The position numbers were made by a program, and so were the translations under genes. This document shows, piece by piece, positions 34,286 to 46,774 of a DNA stretch of 64,000 bases. Positions within the stretch are counted from its first letter, which is position 1. Each line of letters opens with the position of its first letter. Origin of the DNA: Hofstenia miamia (Eukaryota > Xenacoelomorpha > Acoela); contig SCFE01000003.1 in the NCBI GenBank assembly GCA_004352715.1, forward strand, positions 1,065,748-1,129,747, written 5' to 3'. The notes beneath the pieces were generated by a model, which made no database searches, was not told the origin of the DNA, and was given only the letters and a program-made list of their open reading frames with translations.

Positions 34286-35265
34286 TGAATATGAAGCCAA
34301 ATTACTAAATTTTCACTTTTGTAGGCACAATGCTGATGTTGAACTTGATGAGCCTCTTAATATTACATCTACTGATGATAATGGTTTTCCACAAATAACA
34401 ATTGCAGATGTTGCAAATGTTTTCCGTAAACTAGATCCACATAAATCAAACGGTCTTTCTACAATCCCTCGTTGGCTATATAAATCATTCGCAGAAGAAC
34501 TTGCTATACCGTTTCACAAAATCTTTAACTTAAGCCTAATAGAAAGAAAGTCATGGAAAACTGCTATATTAGTAACTTTTCCCAAGGTATCCGACATCAA
34601 CGAGGTTAATAGTGAAAATGTCAATAAATTTCGCCCAATAACTGTAACTCCAAAACCAGCAAGAGTTCTTGACCATTTTGTAATGATCGAATATTTCAAG
34701 TTAATGAAACCAACATTAGATGACAAACAATTCGCATACAAGCATGGTTTGGATACAACTGATGCATTGATCTACACATATGATCCTATAGCCAGATATG
34801 TGAATAAAAAGTTACCAACTTCTGTAAGAGTTCTTTTTCTAGATTATTAAAGTGCATTCAACACTATTTTACAAANNNNNNNNNNNNNNNNNNNNNNNNN
34901 NNNNNNNNNNNNNNNNNNNNNNNNNNNNNNNNNNNTGGTTTGGATACAACTGATGCATTGATCTACACATATGATCCTATAGCCAGATATGTGAATAAAA
35001 AGTTACCAACTTCTGTAAGAGTTCTTTTTCTAGATTATTAAAGTGCATTCAACACTATTTTACAAAATAAGCTTGTCAACAAAATAAACCAACATTCCAA
35101 ATGGCTACAAGATTGGTGTCATAATTACCTAAAAGGTTGGAGTCAAATTATCAAGTTAAAAAATGGTAATTTTACGAACCGTCAATAATTCAAATTGGTG
35201 CTCCACAAGGCGGTCCACTATCAGGAGTTCTATTTACAGAGGTAACTAATGGTATTAGTGATAAN

Positions 35266-35297
<32 letters not shown>

Positions 35298-35972
35298 CCT
35301 TAAAGGTTGGAGTCAAATTATCAAGTTAAAAAATGGTACTTTTTACGAACCGTCAATAATCCAAATTGGTGCTCCACAATGCGGTCCACTATCAGGAGTT
35401 CTATTTACAGATGTAACTAATGATATTAGTAATAAATTCCTACATTCACCTAATAATGTGGATATGGAAATTAGCAAATACTCTGACGACACGAGAATTG
35501 TTGGTTCATTCTGTACAACTAATCCACAAAGACAACTAGAGGATTATAAAACTACCATAGAAAAAGTTGTGCAAATGTCTGTGGAAAATAATCTAAAATT
35601 AAATTTGAAAAAACAGAAGAATTAATAATCTCTCACTTTAAGATCAAGCATAAGGAATTACTAAAAGCTTCTAAGTGCCCTATAGTGATTAATGGTGAGA
35701 AATAAATCAAGTTATCCATTACAAATATCTTGGAATATACTTCGATAAAGATTTGCAATTGAGAACTCAAGTAATATCAATATGTAAGAAAACGAACTTA
35801 ACTATAATTAAGCTGGCCCGCTTCATTAAAGAATGCTCTAAAACTCAGCAATGGATGGTATTTAAGACTTACATATGCCCTAATTTTTTATATGATTCAG
35901 AAGTATTTGCACATGGACTAACAGAGAGGGACAAGAAAAATTTGAAACAACCAATTCATCTATATGGCAAGA
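34286..35972 (+). pseudogene. LINE reverse transcriptase, decayed
   Basis: Recognisable blocks are ITVTPKPARVLDHFV, DDKQFAYKHGLDTTDALIY, RVLFLDY-stop-SAFNTIL (motif A, TAA inside), IGAPQ-GPLSGVLFTDV (motif B) and ISKYSDDTRIVGSF (motif C, YSDD). The C-terminal part (35753-35980) includes LYDSEVFAHGL. Stop codons and frame changes occur throughout. Parts are repeated at contig joins (34745-34875 = 34936-35066; 35124-35264 resembles 35294-35433). Confidence 0.85.
34745..35066. repeat. 131-bp exact direct repeat flanking a 60-N gap
   Basis: 34745-34875 and 34936-35066 read the same, with N 34876-34935 between. The identical premature TAA in both argues for a contig overlap left unmerged. Confidence 0.95.
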
Positions 35973-36018
35973 TATGTAAAATAGCAAATATATATATATA
36001 TATATATATATATTTAGA

Positions 36019-36051
<33 letters not shown>

Positions 36052-36159
36052 GACTTAGATTTAGATTTTCTTGTTTGTGAAGAGTCAAATCATAGGCTTA
36101 GAAATTCAGCAACCAACTTGTTTTTATCAGACATTGTACATTTAATCTACATGATAGTC

Positions 36160-37156
36160 CTAATCCAAAGCGTCTAATAAAATGAGATCAAGACTGGATG
36201 CTATCGCGAACATACCAGAATTTCCGATTTTAGTTTGGAAATTTAAGATCCGGTGATCTTGGAGGCAGAGGGACACCATTTGCAGAGGGAAACTGAGTTT
36301 GCAGAAAATGTCGAACAATAGTACCATAATGAGATGGTGTACAATCGTACGTCTTGGTTTTACGTCTTCGGCGTAACTCAAGGAAAATGCGTTCATAGAG
36401 CATCTTTTGATATCGCTGAGCTGTGATTCCAGACGGTAACTCTGGTTGGATGCAGAGCTTGCGTTAAATTTCCGTGTGGATTCTCAAACGCCCATATCAT
36501 GCAATTATGACGATTGTGAAATGAGCTCCGTCACACCACAGAATTGAGTCCATTTGATGCAAATTCTGTTGTATCCAATGAGAGAAATGAAGCCGCTTTG
36601 GATAATTTGCTGTCTTTATAGATTGGATTAACGTTATATGGTATGGATACATACCAAGTTGCAAATTATGAGATGTGTGGAAATTTGGGAAATTCCCGTA
36701 TCTCGAGATATTTCTGATGTGCTCTCATGTCCGTGAATGTTCTTTTACTGTAGCCGCCTTGACGAATCGTGCACGAGCTGTGCTCTATCACCTTCTAGTG
36801 ATGGGCGACCTGATAAGGTGCAATCATGGAGAGTTTTAGTCTCGTCATATTTCTTTATTAAGCTAGTTATAACATTAAGAGGAAATGGATCATTATGAAG
36901 TTGGTGATGTTTTTTGTAGGCACGCATGACTACAGTGGGACTCGTGCCATCTGCATAAAACAGTTGAACTATCTCCAATCTCGTATCAATGTCCATCTAA
37001 AATAAAATTGAAATTTAATGTAAAATAATAATTAAGCAATAATAAAATACAAAACCCCAAATATGCATCTATGTAAACAAAAATTTATTTTGCAACTTTC
37101 TAAATGGTTCTTCAATACATTTGCAAATTACTTTATTTCACACATTATGGGATGCC

Positions 37157-37160
<4 letters not shown>
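36160..37160 (-). pseudogene. Tc1/mariner-superfamily transposase, decayed
   Basis: The minus-strand reading begins MDIDTRLEIVQLFYADGTSP, continuing VVMRAYKKHHQL and ITSLIKKYDETKTLHDCTLSGRPS. This is the typical N-terminal helix-turn-helix of a mariner-like family with GRPS linker. Downstream, frameshifted pieces such as LWCDGAHFTI, CMIWAFENPHGN and ALHPTRVTVWN match the middle of that family (F-D-x-A-H-F; W-x-x-ENPH; VTVW), with the D of DEAHF mutated or shifted. A likely terminal motif gggatgccctgtatata sits at 37150-37166. The other end was not found. Confidence 0.8.

Positions 37161-37188
<28 letters not shown>
37161..37188. repeat. (AT)n microsatellite
   Basis: AT tract directly abutting the likely transposon terminus. 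Confidence 0.95.
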
Positions 37189-37190
<2 letters not shown>

Positions 37191-38265
37191 ATTTCAATAG
37201 ATATTCTTCTTGGAAAATAAGCTATTTCAAAGTAATTTGATACATAAATTAAATTAAGTACGGGTTCAGCAATTTTATTTGGGAAGGGCGTGTACGTTTT
37301 AAACATTTTTAAATACATGTATTATCTATTTTGAACAAGTTTGTTTATTAGTTAAAATCATAAATCAATTCCTATAATAGAAAAGGAAAAGATAAGTACA
37401 ATACTTTTTTCAAATCAAAACATTAATTGATAATGAAATTAAGAAATGCGATTCAGAAAATCATTTGGAGTTTAGGGTGGGCGTACGCCCGCCACGCCTC
37501 TCTCTGAATCGGCTATTGAATTTAATTAATTAAAAAGACAGTTTAATTAAAAAAGTATTTTTGCAAATTTTTAATGAAAAACTGAACTAATTATTTTTTA
37601 AGCTGAATAGTTAATTAATTAATTTAAATGCAGGCTAAAGCTTATACGCAAATAAAAATGTCTTCTTTTTTAAAGATGTTGCTAAATCAATTATTTGCTT
37701 GGCATTAGCATTTGTGTAGAAACAGCATGTAAAACTATACTTCATTTTATCCCTTGCTGTCGACGTGCTTGTGATCGCTGCAGCTAGTATACCTAGTTAA
37801 ATATTCCTATTTATCACCAATAAATTTAAATTTTGCTTTAATATTTTATGTTACAGCAGAGATTGTGAATACACGTATTTTGAAACACGTTTTTTGTTTA
37901 ACTTATTTAGTTTTCATTCAATAAATATTTATTATTTTTGATAAAACGGTTAAGTATGTGTCGGCACTGTCGGTTAAAAAGCGCTTAGGGAAATATTGGA
38001 TGACAATTATTTATCGAAACAAAATTGCACTACAACGTGGTATTCCATTTATTACTGTTAATAAGTTAGTTAATTAGTCTCTTGTCGATTGAAACTTTGA
38101 GGGCTGCTTGCAGATGTAAATAAGAAAAATATGAAAATATGAGAAGTTGTGACAGATAAAATATGAAGGTAAATTCTGATAAATCCAGATCATGTTAAAA
38201 TAAATACAATTTCGAGCGGGACAGGATAAATTTTTGTGTCAAAATCAGTAATAATAATAATTATT
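37189..38265. other. AT-rich interval, no gene seen
   Basis: No coding evidence. A short GC-rich palindromic patch (gggcgtacgcccgcc) is near 37478-37493. Confidence 0.5.
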
Positions 38266-38282
38266 ATATATATATATATATA

Positions 38283-38940
38283 TATGCAGTGCCTAACAGA
38301 TTTTAAAGCCACCTCTATGTTTTTTCTATTTACAACAGATAAGATTGAATATATCTATTTAAATAAACAGAAACAGCACTAATTATAAAGGTTTTCACAA
38401 TAACTTCATGCGCAATTTTTCAGTAATTATTGGAACTACCACGATTTTGCATGACTTTTTGGATCCTATGTGGCATTGAGTCAACCAATTATTTCCGGTA
38501 GCCTGCACTGATTTCACAGCATCAAACTTTCTTGATAGCCTCCTTGAATTGCAGCAAATTAGAAGGATTGTGGACAACAACTTTTTCCTTTATCCGAGTC
38601 TAAACATTCTCCAATCGCTTAAGTTTGGGGAGTTCTAAGGTCAATCAAGGGCTGATATCTGCTGAACAGGGTGCATCATCATGCATGTACATGTAAGCTG
38701 AACTTTGCAGGAGAAAATATTTCAGGGATGTGTGTGGCACTATTGATGGCAGTGTTTGGGAGGGTGAGGAGGAAAGAATGTCAGCCCACCACAACCCCAA
38801 ACCATAATGTATAGCGGGTGCTTGTGGGTACATTGTATTAGGAGTTATATTTTTATGGAGGCAATGAGCTGAACTCACATCATTTGAGAACAATGCACTG
38901 TATGAAATGATAAAGGAAGGCTGAGGGAGACATGGGTGAA
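38283..38940 (-). pseudogene. Tc1-like transposase, decayed 3' part
   Basis: Minus-strand readings resemble the C-terminal half of Tc1 transposases: VFSNDVSSAHCLHKN (FSDES-like, catalytic region corrupted), HYGLGLWWADIL, then LPKLKRLENV, RIKEKVVVHNPSNLLQFKEA and LVDSMPHRIQKVMQNRG, the last being the conserved Tc1 tail (LVDSMPRRI). The terminal sequence cagtgcctaacagattttaa at about 38287, next to TATA, is a Tc1-type inverted-repeat end. Many stops. Confidence 0.78.
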
Positions 38941-41511
38941 TTTTTCTAACACACAGCGCGGGTACGGTGCAACACGGTTATACAAAATTACACACTCGTC
39001 CAACTATGTATATAATAGATGTTATAGTCATTTAGGGTTAGTACACTCTCTTATCACCAAATTTTAGCATAATTGAAATATTAACTCCATTAAAAATTCA
39101 GAAACTAATTGGTTCTACATGGCAACGGAATTTCAATGACTCTGTGACCAGGAATAGATTCTACTTTTTACTAATTTTTACTGTTATCTCCCATTATTGC
39201 ATTAATTTTAATATATTTAAGTCTTAGGCGCCTATAAATATGTATATATAAAGAAGAAAAGCATGGCTTCAATCTTCATATTTCACTCTAAATGCTAACT
39301 ATCGCTTGACAAAGCGCTAAAAATAATACGATAGGTAATCCAAAAAACATTTATTGAATGAATCAATAAGAAAAGCATAAAAATATATTAGCTATATTTA
39401 AAAAAGGCTCGTATATCCAATATAGTTAACAAGTCGGCCCTGTCAAAAATCATGTCCAAGCCCAACCCAAACCGACCCAGTCAAGCCTAAGTTTAAACTC
39501 CGCCCAATTCCAACGCTGATATCGTAATGTGCCAAAAATAAAAGCATGAATCATACTTTAAGACAGCTTGAAGTTGAGACCCTTCTCAATAAAGAATCCT
39601 AGATATACCTGGTTGTAACTGCAATCACCTATAGGAGCATTAAAAAAATTATTAGGAATAGGCATACATCAACAAAACATCAAAAACAATTAATAGGCAA
39701 AATTCAACTCAACAAGAAAGAAGTTGTTTTTTTAAAATTATTTTAATGATAATTACACTGAAATTAGAAGTAAACGAATATTATAAATGATTTTACCTCA
39801 CATGTTAAAAGTTAAAATATTCATTTTTAGGTGATTAACCTTTTTACTACTAACTACAGATGTGCGCCATCTTTTGAAATATGTATCACATTATAGAAAA
39901 TAGCGCCATTTTGAAGAAAAATCTATATTTAAAGCTAGCGTAGTTCAAATTATTACTGATAGATGGCATAGCAGAAAGCACTTATGAAATAACGTTACTT
40001 CTCTTTTCAGATTAATTTTTATAATGTAGTTAAATGCCCAAAACACTTTTAAAAAACGCGGTAAATTTCCTATTAATACAAATATCAAGTTACGATTTAA
40101 AAATAATGTAACAATAACTCATGTGTCGTAATATTTTATTGAAAGCATATTTGGATTTTTTATATTAATAATCTTTGATCATGTTGGTTAGCGGGAAGTT
40201 GTTAGATATTTAATAATTAATGTATAATTTCTCCAAGCCTATTATTAAATTTGAAAATCTTGAGGCATGGGAACATACTTTAAAGCAATATTTAAAATTT
40301 CTGTTAAGGCGTATTGTTGTGGCAGAGGTTCTTGAAAAGATTAATAAGTTTTCTTTAAAAATTTCGAATTTTTGAAAAAAATTTAAATTCTCTCCATACA
40401 TAATGTTCATGTATTTATAAGGTTTTGAGCCCTTGGAAACTATAAAGAACTTTTACTGTTTCTTGAAGTTACAAAGGTATACCTTTGTGTAAAGGCTCGC
40501 TATATTGTTACCTTGATAGAGAATGGTTTTAAAGCGTAAATGAAGAAGACACTCCTTATTATGTGATGATTTCTGATTTTGCATATCTTTATTCGTTTGT
40601 GAGATATAAGCATTATAATGTTTTTTCAAGGAATCTTTAAAAAATTTAAGAAATTCCGAAACTTTCAATTCAATGATATTTAATTCTTTGCATGTGCTCG
40701 CATAAAATAATGTGTGGAACCTCTAGCCCCCTGATTTTTAAGGGGCTTGACGCCATTGAAATAAACTATATGCAGTAGAAGATACGTCTTTGAATCATCT
40801 TTGACCCAACACCACCAAAGAAAGGTGCCTCGCGGCAGTAAAAATAGTTAGTGGTTGCTACCGTTGGCAGTTTAATAAATATTTTGAACATTACGTTCTA
40901 GAACATTTAGCAATAGATGTTTCGATATTTCAGGATTTCATAATTTCATAAAATGCTTCGAGAAAGTTGCTTGAAAATTTGGAAAATAATTTGTTTTTTA
41001 CAAACAACAGTCTAAGAGTAATCTTGGTGAAAAAACGTAATTAATTCATACATTTATAAAAATGATTAAAATTTCCAAAAACAACTGGCATAACTGATAC
41101 ATTTAGAGCTAGAATTACGTTTTTTAAATGAAATAATTTGAAAAATGACACCCAAATTTTACATGACTATCAAAATATATATTAAATTGAATATGTTACT
41201 TATCTTTTGAAAATTGAGTTCACAACCATATTAGATATGTCTCATCATTCGAAGTAAATTTTTGTCTTAATTTGAATCAGGGCCTTCTTAACATACGGCC
41301 TGATAATCTGCAGCAATAATTTAAATTTGGGGGCCGATGCGAAATATTTTTAAATCTGTGTTTGCAACATAAAAATTATAAATTAATGTTTAATTATTCA
41401 TAGAAAGTTTAAATTATCAATAAATATATAAGTTTTCAATTAATAACCCAAAAATAATTTCATTTAAAAAAATTAACGTTCATTTAAAAGAAATTCGTAC
41501 AAATTTCGTAG
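38941..41511. other. AT-rich interval, no gene seen
   Basis: Short ORFs only. A patch at about 39430-39510 (tccaagcccaacccaaaccgaccc) resembles repeats near 25780 and 28750. Confidence 0.45.
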
Positions 41512-42187
41512 TTACAAACGTTTGGATCTCTTCAACTTTTTGAAATTGCTCACAGACCTCTTTCTTTTGACATCCAGAGCATAATTCTGCTGATTATTGA
41601 AAAACACGTTAACTAAAGTACCGATTGTGACAGTTTTTGACATTTCCTCATGAAGCATGCAAAACAATCCATTAAACATTTCAGTGAAGTTCTTAATTGC
41701 TGGAATAGCAGAAGAGCGAATGTTAGAAGCTGTTCGAATCAAGTTAAAATTCCCCTTCAAAATAGAAAAAATTTCGTAAACGTAGTTCAAGAAAACTGCT
41801 GATGGACGATGTAGTCCCCCTCTATCTAGCTCTTCCAGATAATCAGAAAGTTCAACAGAAACATTAGATGTCATTAAAACATAACATTCTTCACAAGAAT
41901 ATCTAGCATGTAGCTTCTTGACAATAAATCCTGCAATATATACGGCAACTTCTTTTTCTGAATGTGACAATAAATCCCCATCATTTAGTTGCAAGTTTTG
42001 AACCTCTTTTAAATCCATACACTGCTTTAAGTCTTCAATTGATAGTTTTTTTAAAACGTTACAAATTTTCAAAATTTTCTCTGAACTGTTCACTTCATAC
42101 AGTGAAACTAGAAAACGACCTCCACTCATCTGTCTATACTGCCCAAATCTGCGTTCAAGGGGATCAGATTGTAATCGTGAAGTCAAG
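41512..42187 (-). CDS. P-element/THAP9-like transposase, C-terminal part (partial at gap)
   Basis: About 224 codons open from the gap edge to a stop at 41512. It opens with LTSRLQSDPLERRFGQYRQM, the conserved 'SQDPLExxFGxxR' block near the C terminus of P/THAP9-type transposases. It then has VAVYIAGFIVKKL followed by CEEC (the YxAGYxxxKL...C-x2-C motif of the same family) and ends in a basic tail (RKRSVSNFKKLKRSKRL). P transposases perform cut-and-paste transposition and bind DNA by an N-terminal THAP domain, which would lie in the gap. No stop inside, so it may be fairly young. Family assignment is from memory of these motifs. Confidence 0.7.
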
Positions 42188-43187
42188 NNNNNNNNNNNNN
42201 NNNNNNNNNNNNNNNNNNNNNNNNNNNNNNNNNNNNNNNNNNNNNNNNNNNNNNNNNNNNNNNNNNNNNNNNNNNNNNNNNNNNNNNNNNNNNNNNNNNN
42301 NNNNNNNNNNNNNNNNNNNNNNNNNNNNNNNNNNNNNNNNNNNNNNNNNNNNNNNNNNNNNNNNNNNNNNNNNNNNNNNNNNNNNNNNNNNNNNNNNNNN
42401 NNNNNNNNNNNNNNNNNNNNNNNNNNNNNNNNNNNNNNNNNNNNNNNNNNNNNNNNNNNNNNNNNNNNNNNNNNNNNNNNNNNNNNNNNNNNNNNNNNNN
42501 NNNNNNNNNNNNNNNNNNNNNNNNNNNNNNNNNNNNNNNNNNNNNNNNNNNNNNNNNNNNNNNNNNNNNNNNNNNNNNNNNNNNNNNNNNNNNNNNNNNN
42601 NNNNNNNNNNNNNNNNNNNNNNNNNNNNNNNNNNNNNNNNNNNNNNNNNNNNNNNNNNNNNNNNNNNNNNNNNNNNNNNNNNNNNNNNNNNNNNNNNNNN
42701 NNNNNNNNNNNNNNNNNNNNNNNNNNNNNNNNNNNNNNNNNNNNNNNNNNNNNNNNNNNNNNNNNNNNNNNNNNNNNNNNNNNNNNNNNNNNNNNNNNNN
42801 NNNNNNNNNNNNNNNNNNNNNNNNNNNNNNNNNNNNNNNNNNNNNNNNNNNNNNNNNNNNNNNNNNNNNNNNNNNNNNNNNNNNNNNNNNNNNNNNNNNN
42901 NNNNNNNNNNNNNNNNNNNNNNNNNNNNNNNNNNNNNNNNNNNNNNNNNNNNNNNNNNNNNNNNNNNNNNNNNNNNNNNNNNNNNNNNNNNNNNNNNNNN
43001 NNNNNNNNNNNNNNNNNNNNNNNNNNNNNNNNNNNNNNNNNNNNNNNNNNNNNNNNNNNNNNNNNNNNNNNNNNNNNNNNNNNNNNNNNNNNNNNNNNNN
43101 NNNNNNNNNNNNNNNNNNNNNNNNNNNNNNNNNNNNNNNNNNNNNNNNNNNNNNNNNNNNNNNNNNNNNNNNNNNNNNNNNNNNNNN
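42188..43187. other. assembly gap (1000 N)
   Basis: Placeholder gap hiding the rest of the P-like transposase; followed by an (AT)n tract at 43188-43210. Confidence 0.99.
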
Positions 43188-43387
43188 ATATATATATATA
43201 TATATATATATTTCAGAAACAACCAGCTAACTAACTATAATCGCCATATATATACGAGCGCTAAGTGACATTTTGAAATAAAACTTGATTTTACGCAAGT
43301 TCTTTGCAAATTCTTGCTTTAAAATGGATTAACAATGTCTAACGGTATTTATAAAGGCTACCACAAATGTGTACAAATTTTGGCAGA

Positions 43388-43411
43388 ATGAACGGCAAAT
43401 CTTATGTTAAG
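43388..43411 (+). CDS. possible first coding exon of unrecognised gene
   Basis: ATG followed by seven codons (MNGKSYVK) and a GTAAAT donor in phase 0. It joins in frame to the exon at 43469. The start is chosen because it gives an open junction; it could instead be part of a longer upstream exon. Confidence 0.4.
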
Positions 43412-43468
43412 GTAAATTTCAATTCATGAAGTAATCCTTATAATTTTGAGGTAACGTGCTTCGTTTAG

Positions 43469-43589
43469 GTGTACGTCTTTGATGCCGTTAATCGGACGAT
43501 GGCCGGAGCCAACTCAATCAAAACGCAATCAATTCTTTGCAATAAGTTGCGACACGCATGTAATAAATCTAGTGTAACTAGAAACGGCG
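43469..43589 (+). CDS. exon of unrecognised host gene
   Basis: Begins after a good acceptor (cttcgtttag) and reads VYVFDAVNRTMAGANSIKTQ, then SILCNKLRHACNKSSVTRNG, ending before GTTCGT in phase 1. Base composition is richer in G+C than the flanks. No domain recognised. Confidence 0.5.
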
Positions 43590-43755
43590 GTTCGTATTTT
43601 CAAAGAAAATTACTTTAATTCTTAATCAGTTTTGTTACAATTGTCTTACTATACTTTGTTAGGAAATGTTTCATGCACTCTGCGGTTCATATAAAATGAA
43701 ACTAGCTTTGAAAACATCACATTACTGCACATGGATATTGATGTACTCTTTTTAG

Positions 43756-43925
43756 GATTGACAACAGGCGAGGAAGCTAAGGCTGCTTTGGTTGCTTGTC
43801 AATATCTTCCTCGGAATGCGTTGACAGAAGAATTGTTATCCAGGCTTAGTGATGCAGCCGAACTTTTGGAATGCATTGGAGACAAGTACTTTTTTCTCCA
43901 GTGTCAACAAGTTTTAAAACATCAA
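43756..43925 (+). CDS. exon of unrecognised host gene, helical
   Basis: 170-nt exon with acceptor ctctttttag. Phase fits the preceding exon exactly (G|GA = Gly), and it ends phase 0 at CAA|GTATTT. It encodes GLTTGEEAKAALVACQYLPR, NALTEELLSRLSDAAELLEC and IGDKYFFLQCQQVLKHQ, which has the regularly spaced Ala/Leu of alpha-helical repeat proteins. The three exons together give 105 codons. Codon composition and splice signals argue for a real host gene, but I cannot name it. Further exons to the right are not clear. Confidence 0.6.
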
Positions 43926-43940
43926 GTATTTTCATTCTAA

Positions 43941-45660
43941 AGTCTATTTTATTTTAAATTTTATTCATCGGGATATTCAATGTGTTTTTGTAATGTTTGC
44001 ATTGGATTTAATAAAATTAAATTATTTATTTTTCAAAGATTTACTTTGTTATACAAAGCATGTGATGTATAAGTATTGTTACTTTAAAATAATGACTAGG
44101 ACATCCAAGAATATGACATTAAAATATCAAACTATCACCTTAAATTTATTGTCAAATGTGATCTATAAATTTCTCATACGACTAGAAAATTTGATTTTAC
44201 CAATACAAAAATTACAAAAGTGCAAAATATATTTGTTTTTTACATTGAAATCAAATATTTCCTGAATGCTGCAAAATCTCATCTAACATCACACGTTACC
44301 TGACATTTTAAAGTTTTCTTTAATGTAATTCAGACTCTAGAAATAAACTACCAATATATCATTGGATAAGTCTTTTTTCAATGTTATTTTGAATTTTGTT
44401 GTTCAACAAATTCAGGGTTTCTTAACATGTTTACAGCCTATCAAGCTGGAGCGATGCTACATGTCTAGTATTTTCAGTAATCATTTTTGGTGTTACTGGA
44501 ATTTCTTTTACAAACATTGAGGGCTCATTTATGTTGCAGATGAAGTTTTTTAACCATTAATGTCTTCAAATTTGAAAAAAAACATTCCTGAAATGTAAGT
44601 GGCTCAAAACAAATACATGAAATAGCTATTTTATTGCATGAGGAGGTAATTGATCAGCAATGTAAAGAATAGCTCTTTATGCCAGTAACAATTTTTTCTT
44701 ATATAACTTTAGCGTGCTCTTAAAATGAAAGTCAATCATTATTCCTAAATATTTAAAAATTTTAATTGCACCAATAGTTGCATTTTTGTTTGTGCGCAAG
44801 TTATTCTTAAACGGGATTCATTATGGAAAATTGCGTTTTCTCGAGTAATGCGTAATTTGTGTTAGGNNNNNNNNNNNNNNNNNNNNNCATGAGGAGGTAA
44901 TTGATCAGCAATGTAAAGAATAGCTCTTTATGCCAGTAACAATTTTTTCTTATATAACTTTAGCGTGCTCTTAAAATGAAAGTCAATCATTATTCCTAAA
45001 TATTTAAAAATTTTAATTGCACCAATAGTTGCATTTTTGTTTGTGCGCAAGTTATTCTTAAACGGGATTCATTATGGAAAATTGCGTTTTCTCGAGTAAT
45101 GCGTAATTTGTGTTAGGTTCGACCCTATATTGCAACATCTAATGACTTGTGGGCATAAAGTATACCAGTATCGGCTGCGGATTGCAATTAGTAGACATGT
45201 TCATATAGTTGACATAGATATTAAATAAGAGATCCATTGTGAAAGTCCTTGTTCAATATACCGCCAGTCTGAAAGTAAAGTTGATTATGACTCGTTGTTT
45301 CCTATTACTTAAAGAACCTCCAAATAGTTTAGTGCTATTTTGGAGCAAACCTGTTTTAGCTTTTTATTAAAATGCTATTGTCTATTGAAAGTGTTACGGT
45401 TTATTGAAAACGATATGAGTTTATTCATTGAAGATTGGGAACATCATTTTAACATGCTTTTTAAGTGTAAATGTTATTTACTGAATGCCGTTAGATTAAA
45501 AGTATAAAATAATGGTTACATATAATATATTAAGAAAAGAAACTACTAGGGCATTGACTTATATATACGAACATACGAAATTTATTTCTACATCTTAAAT
45601 GGTTGAATAAATTTTTATAACATCTAATATAAAATCATATAAAGAACAAAGTTTTATGTC
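43941..45660. other. AT-rich interval with duplicated contig ends
   Basis: No gene seen. 44637-44866 and 44888-45117 read as identical 230-bp sequences around a 21-N gap (44867-44887), an unmerged overlap. Confidence 0.8.
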
Positions 45661-45740
45661 AGTAGAGAAAAATTCAAATTGCAGCCAATGCTTGTGATTG
45701 TTCAACGAAAAATCTTGCAACAACTAGTCTTACTCAACAG

Positions 45741-46515
45741 ATGAATCAGACAATTTCCAATCTCACGACTTCCCTTACCGATTCTATTTTAACAGCGGAA
45801 TCTTGTACTAAATCCCTATTAGAGAGTAATTCTACCATTGATTTACTGAATCGGATTTTCCGTAGCAGAAGTTCGATTCTCAAGCGTGCACCTAAAGGCG
45901 CAGTTGCTCAACTATATATCCGTTGCCTGAATAAAGTCATTGACGATCCTGACAATTATTTTTACTATGCATTCCAACTTTCTGCTTAAAAGCAACGCAG
46001 AATTTGAAGAAGCTTCCACAACTTGCATCTTCCATCAAGAAACTCATAAGCACTTATAGTATGAAAGTAGTTTCCGAATTTCATCCCCTCGATTTTCATC
46101 ATTCTTCTAAGTCGACTAAGCGTGATATTATACAGGGTGTTTGATGATGCTGATGTCAAGGGTGCCATCCATCTGTCCAGCAGCTCTTATGGTATGGCAA
46201 CTAGCACACCTGAAGTGGTTTAAAAACTTAAGAATCTTCATCCTACTAGTCAGTTGCCAAATACTCAATCAATGAATTCATCTCCTGTTTCTATCAGCTC
46301 AAAAAAGGTTTTGGCTGCAATTGGCTCATTTCAGCCAGGTTCAGATGGTTCTACTTGACCTCAGTAAGGAGAGCAATGGAATTTATGCATGCAATTTCGT
46401 AGAATGTCTTACCCAATTTGTTAATTTGGTAATTGCAGGAAAAATTCCTAATTGCATACGTCCAATCTTTTTTGGTGCACGCCTGTTTGCTCTTCAGAAA
46501 AAAGAACATTTTACA
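45741..46515 (+). pseudogene. RLE-type LINE-like element, N-terminal half (plus copy, part 1)
   Basis: Plus-strand remnants match the N-terminal region of the same RT family seen at 47930-49906. Blocks are SSILKRAPKGAVAQLYIRCL, NKVIDDPDNYFYYAFQL, VLAAIGSFQPGSDGST and FVNLVIAGKIPNCIRPIFFG followed by ARLFALQKKE. In-frame stops and frameshifts separate them. It stops at the exact codon position where the plus-strand piece at 49995 resumes (GKLRPIAVGETLRRL). Confidence 0.75.
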
Positions 46516-46671
46516 AAATTAACACTACAAAAATAGAATATTTAAGAATCACCAAATATAAAATTGTTTTTTTAAAGAACGAAAATCAATACATATAAAA
46601 TTAACATTACAATGATTATTTTTTGGGTGATTGATTGAAAAACTTGTATAATGATTGAGTTTTTGTTCCAG

Positions 46672-46774
46672 ATGTCACAGATTAGATAAGAATTGCTTGA
46701 ACCCTAACCACCATGAATTTTGTTTTCGTCGCGGACGGTTGGTTTATACTGGTGCTCCGTTAGTTTACGTTTAA
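46672..46774 (+). CDS. possible terminal exon, Cys/His-rich (unrecognised)
   Basis: After a strong acceptor (gtttttgttccag) a 34-codon open stretch reads CHRLDKNCLNPNHHEFCFRR and GRLVYTGAPLVYV then TAA. The Cys/His spacing and GC content look like coding sequence. It could end the gene at 43.4 kb or belong to an unknown mobile element. Short, so uncertain. Confidence 0.3.

Larger units (their letters stand above)
32815..36170 (+). mobile_element. APE-type non-LTR retrotransposon (jockey/CR1-like LINE), decayed
   Basis: Coding remnants in the order expected of an APE-type LINE. A possible ORF1 tail (about 32815-33110, reading such as TFNQRICIPRAFSPEEIIKE) comes first. The apurinic-like endonuclease follows (33200-34235), then reverse transcriptase (34286-35700) and a C-terminal tail to about 36170 (DLDFLVCEESNHRLRN). 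Many frameshifts and stops, plus two assembly duplications, break it. Confidence 0.85.
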
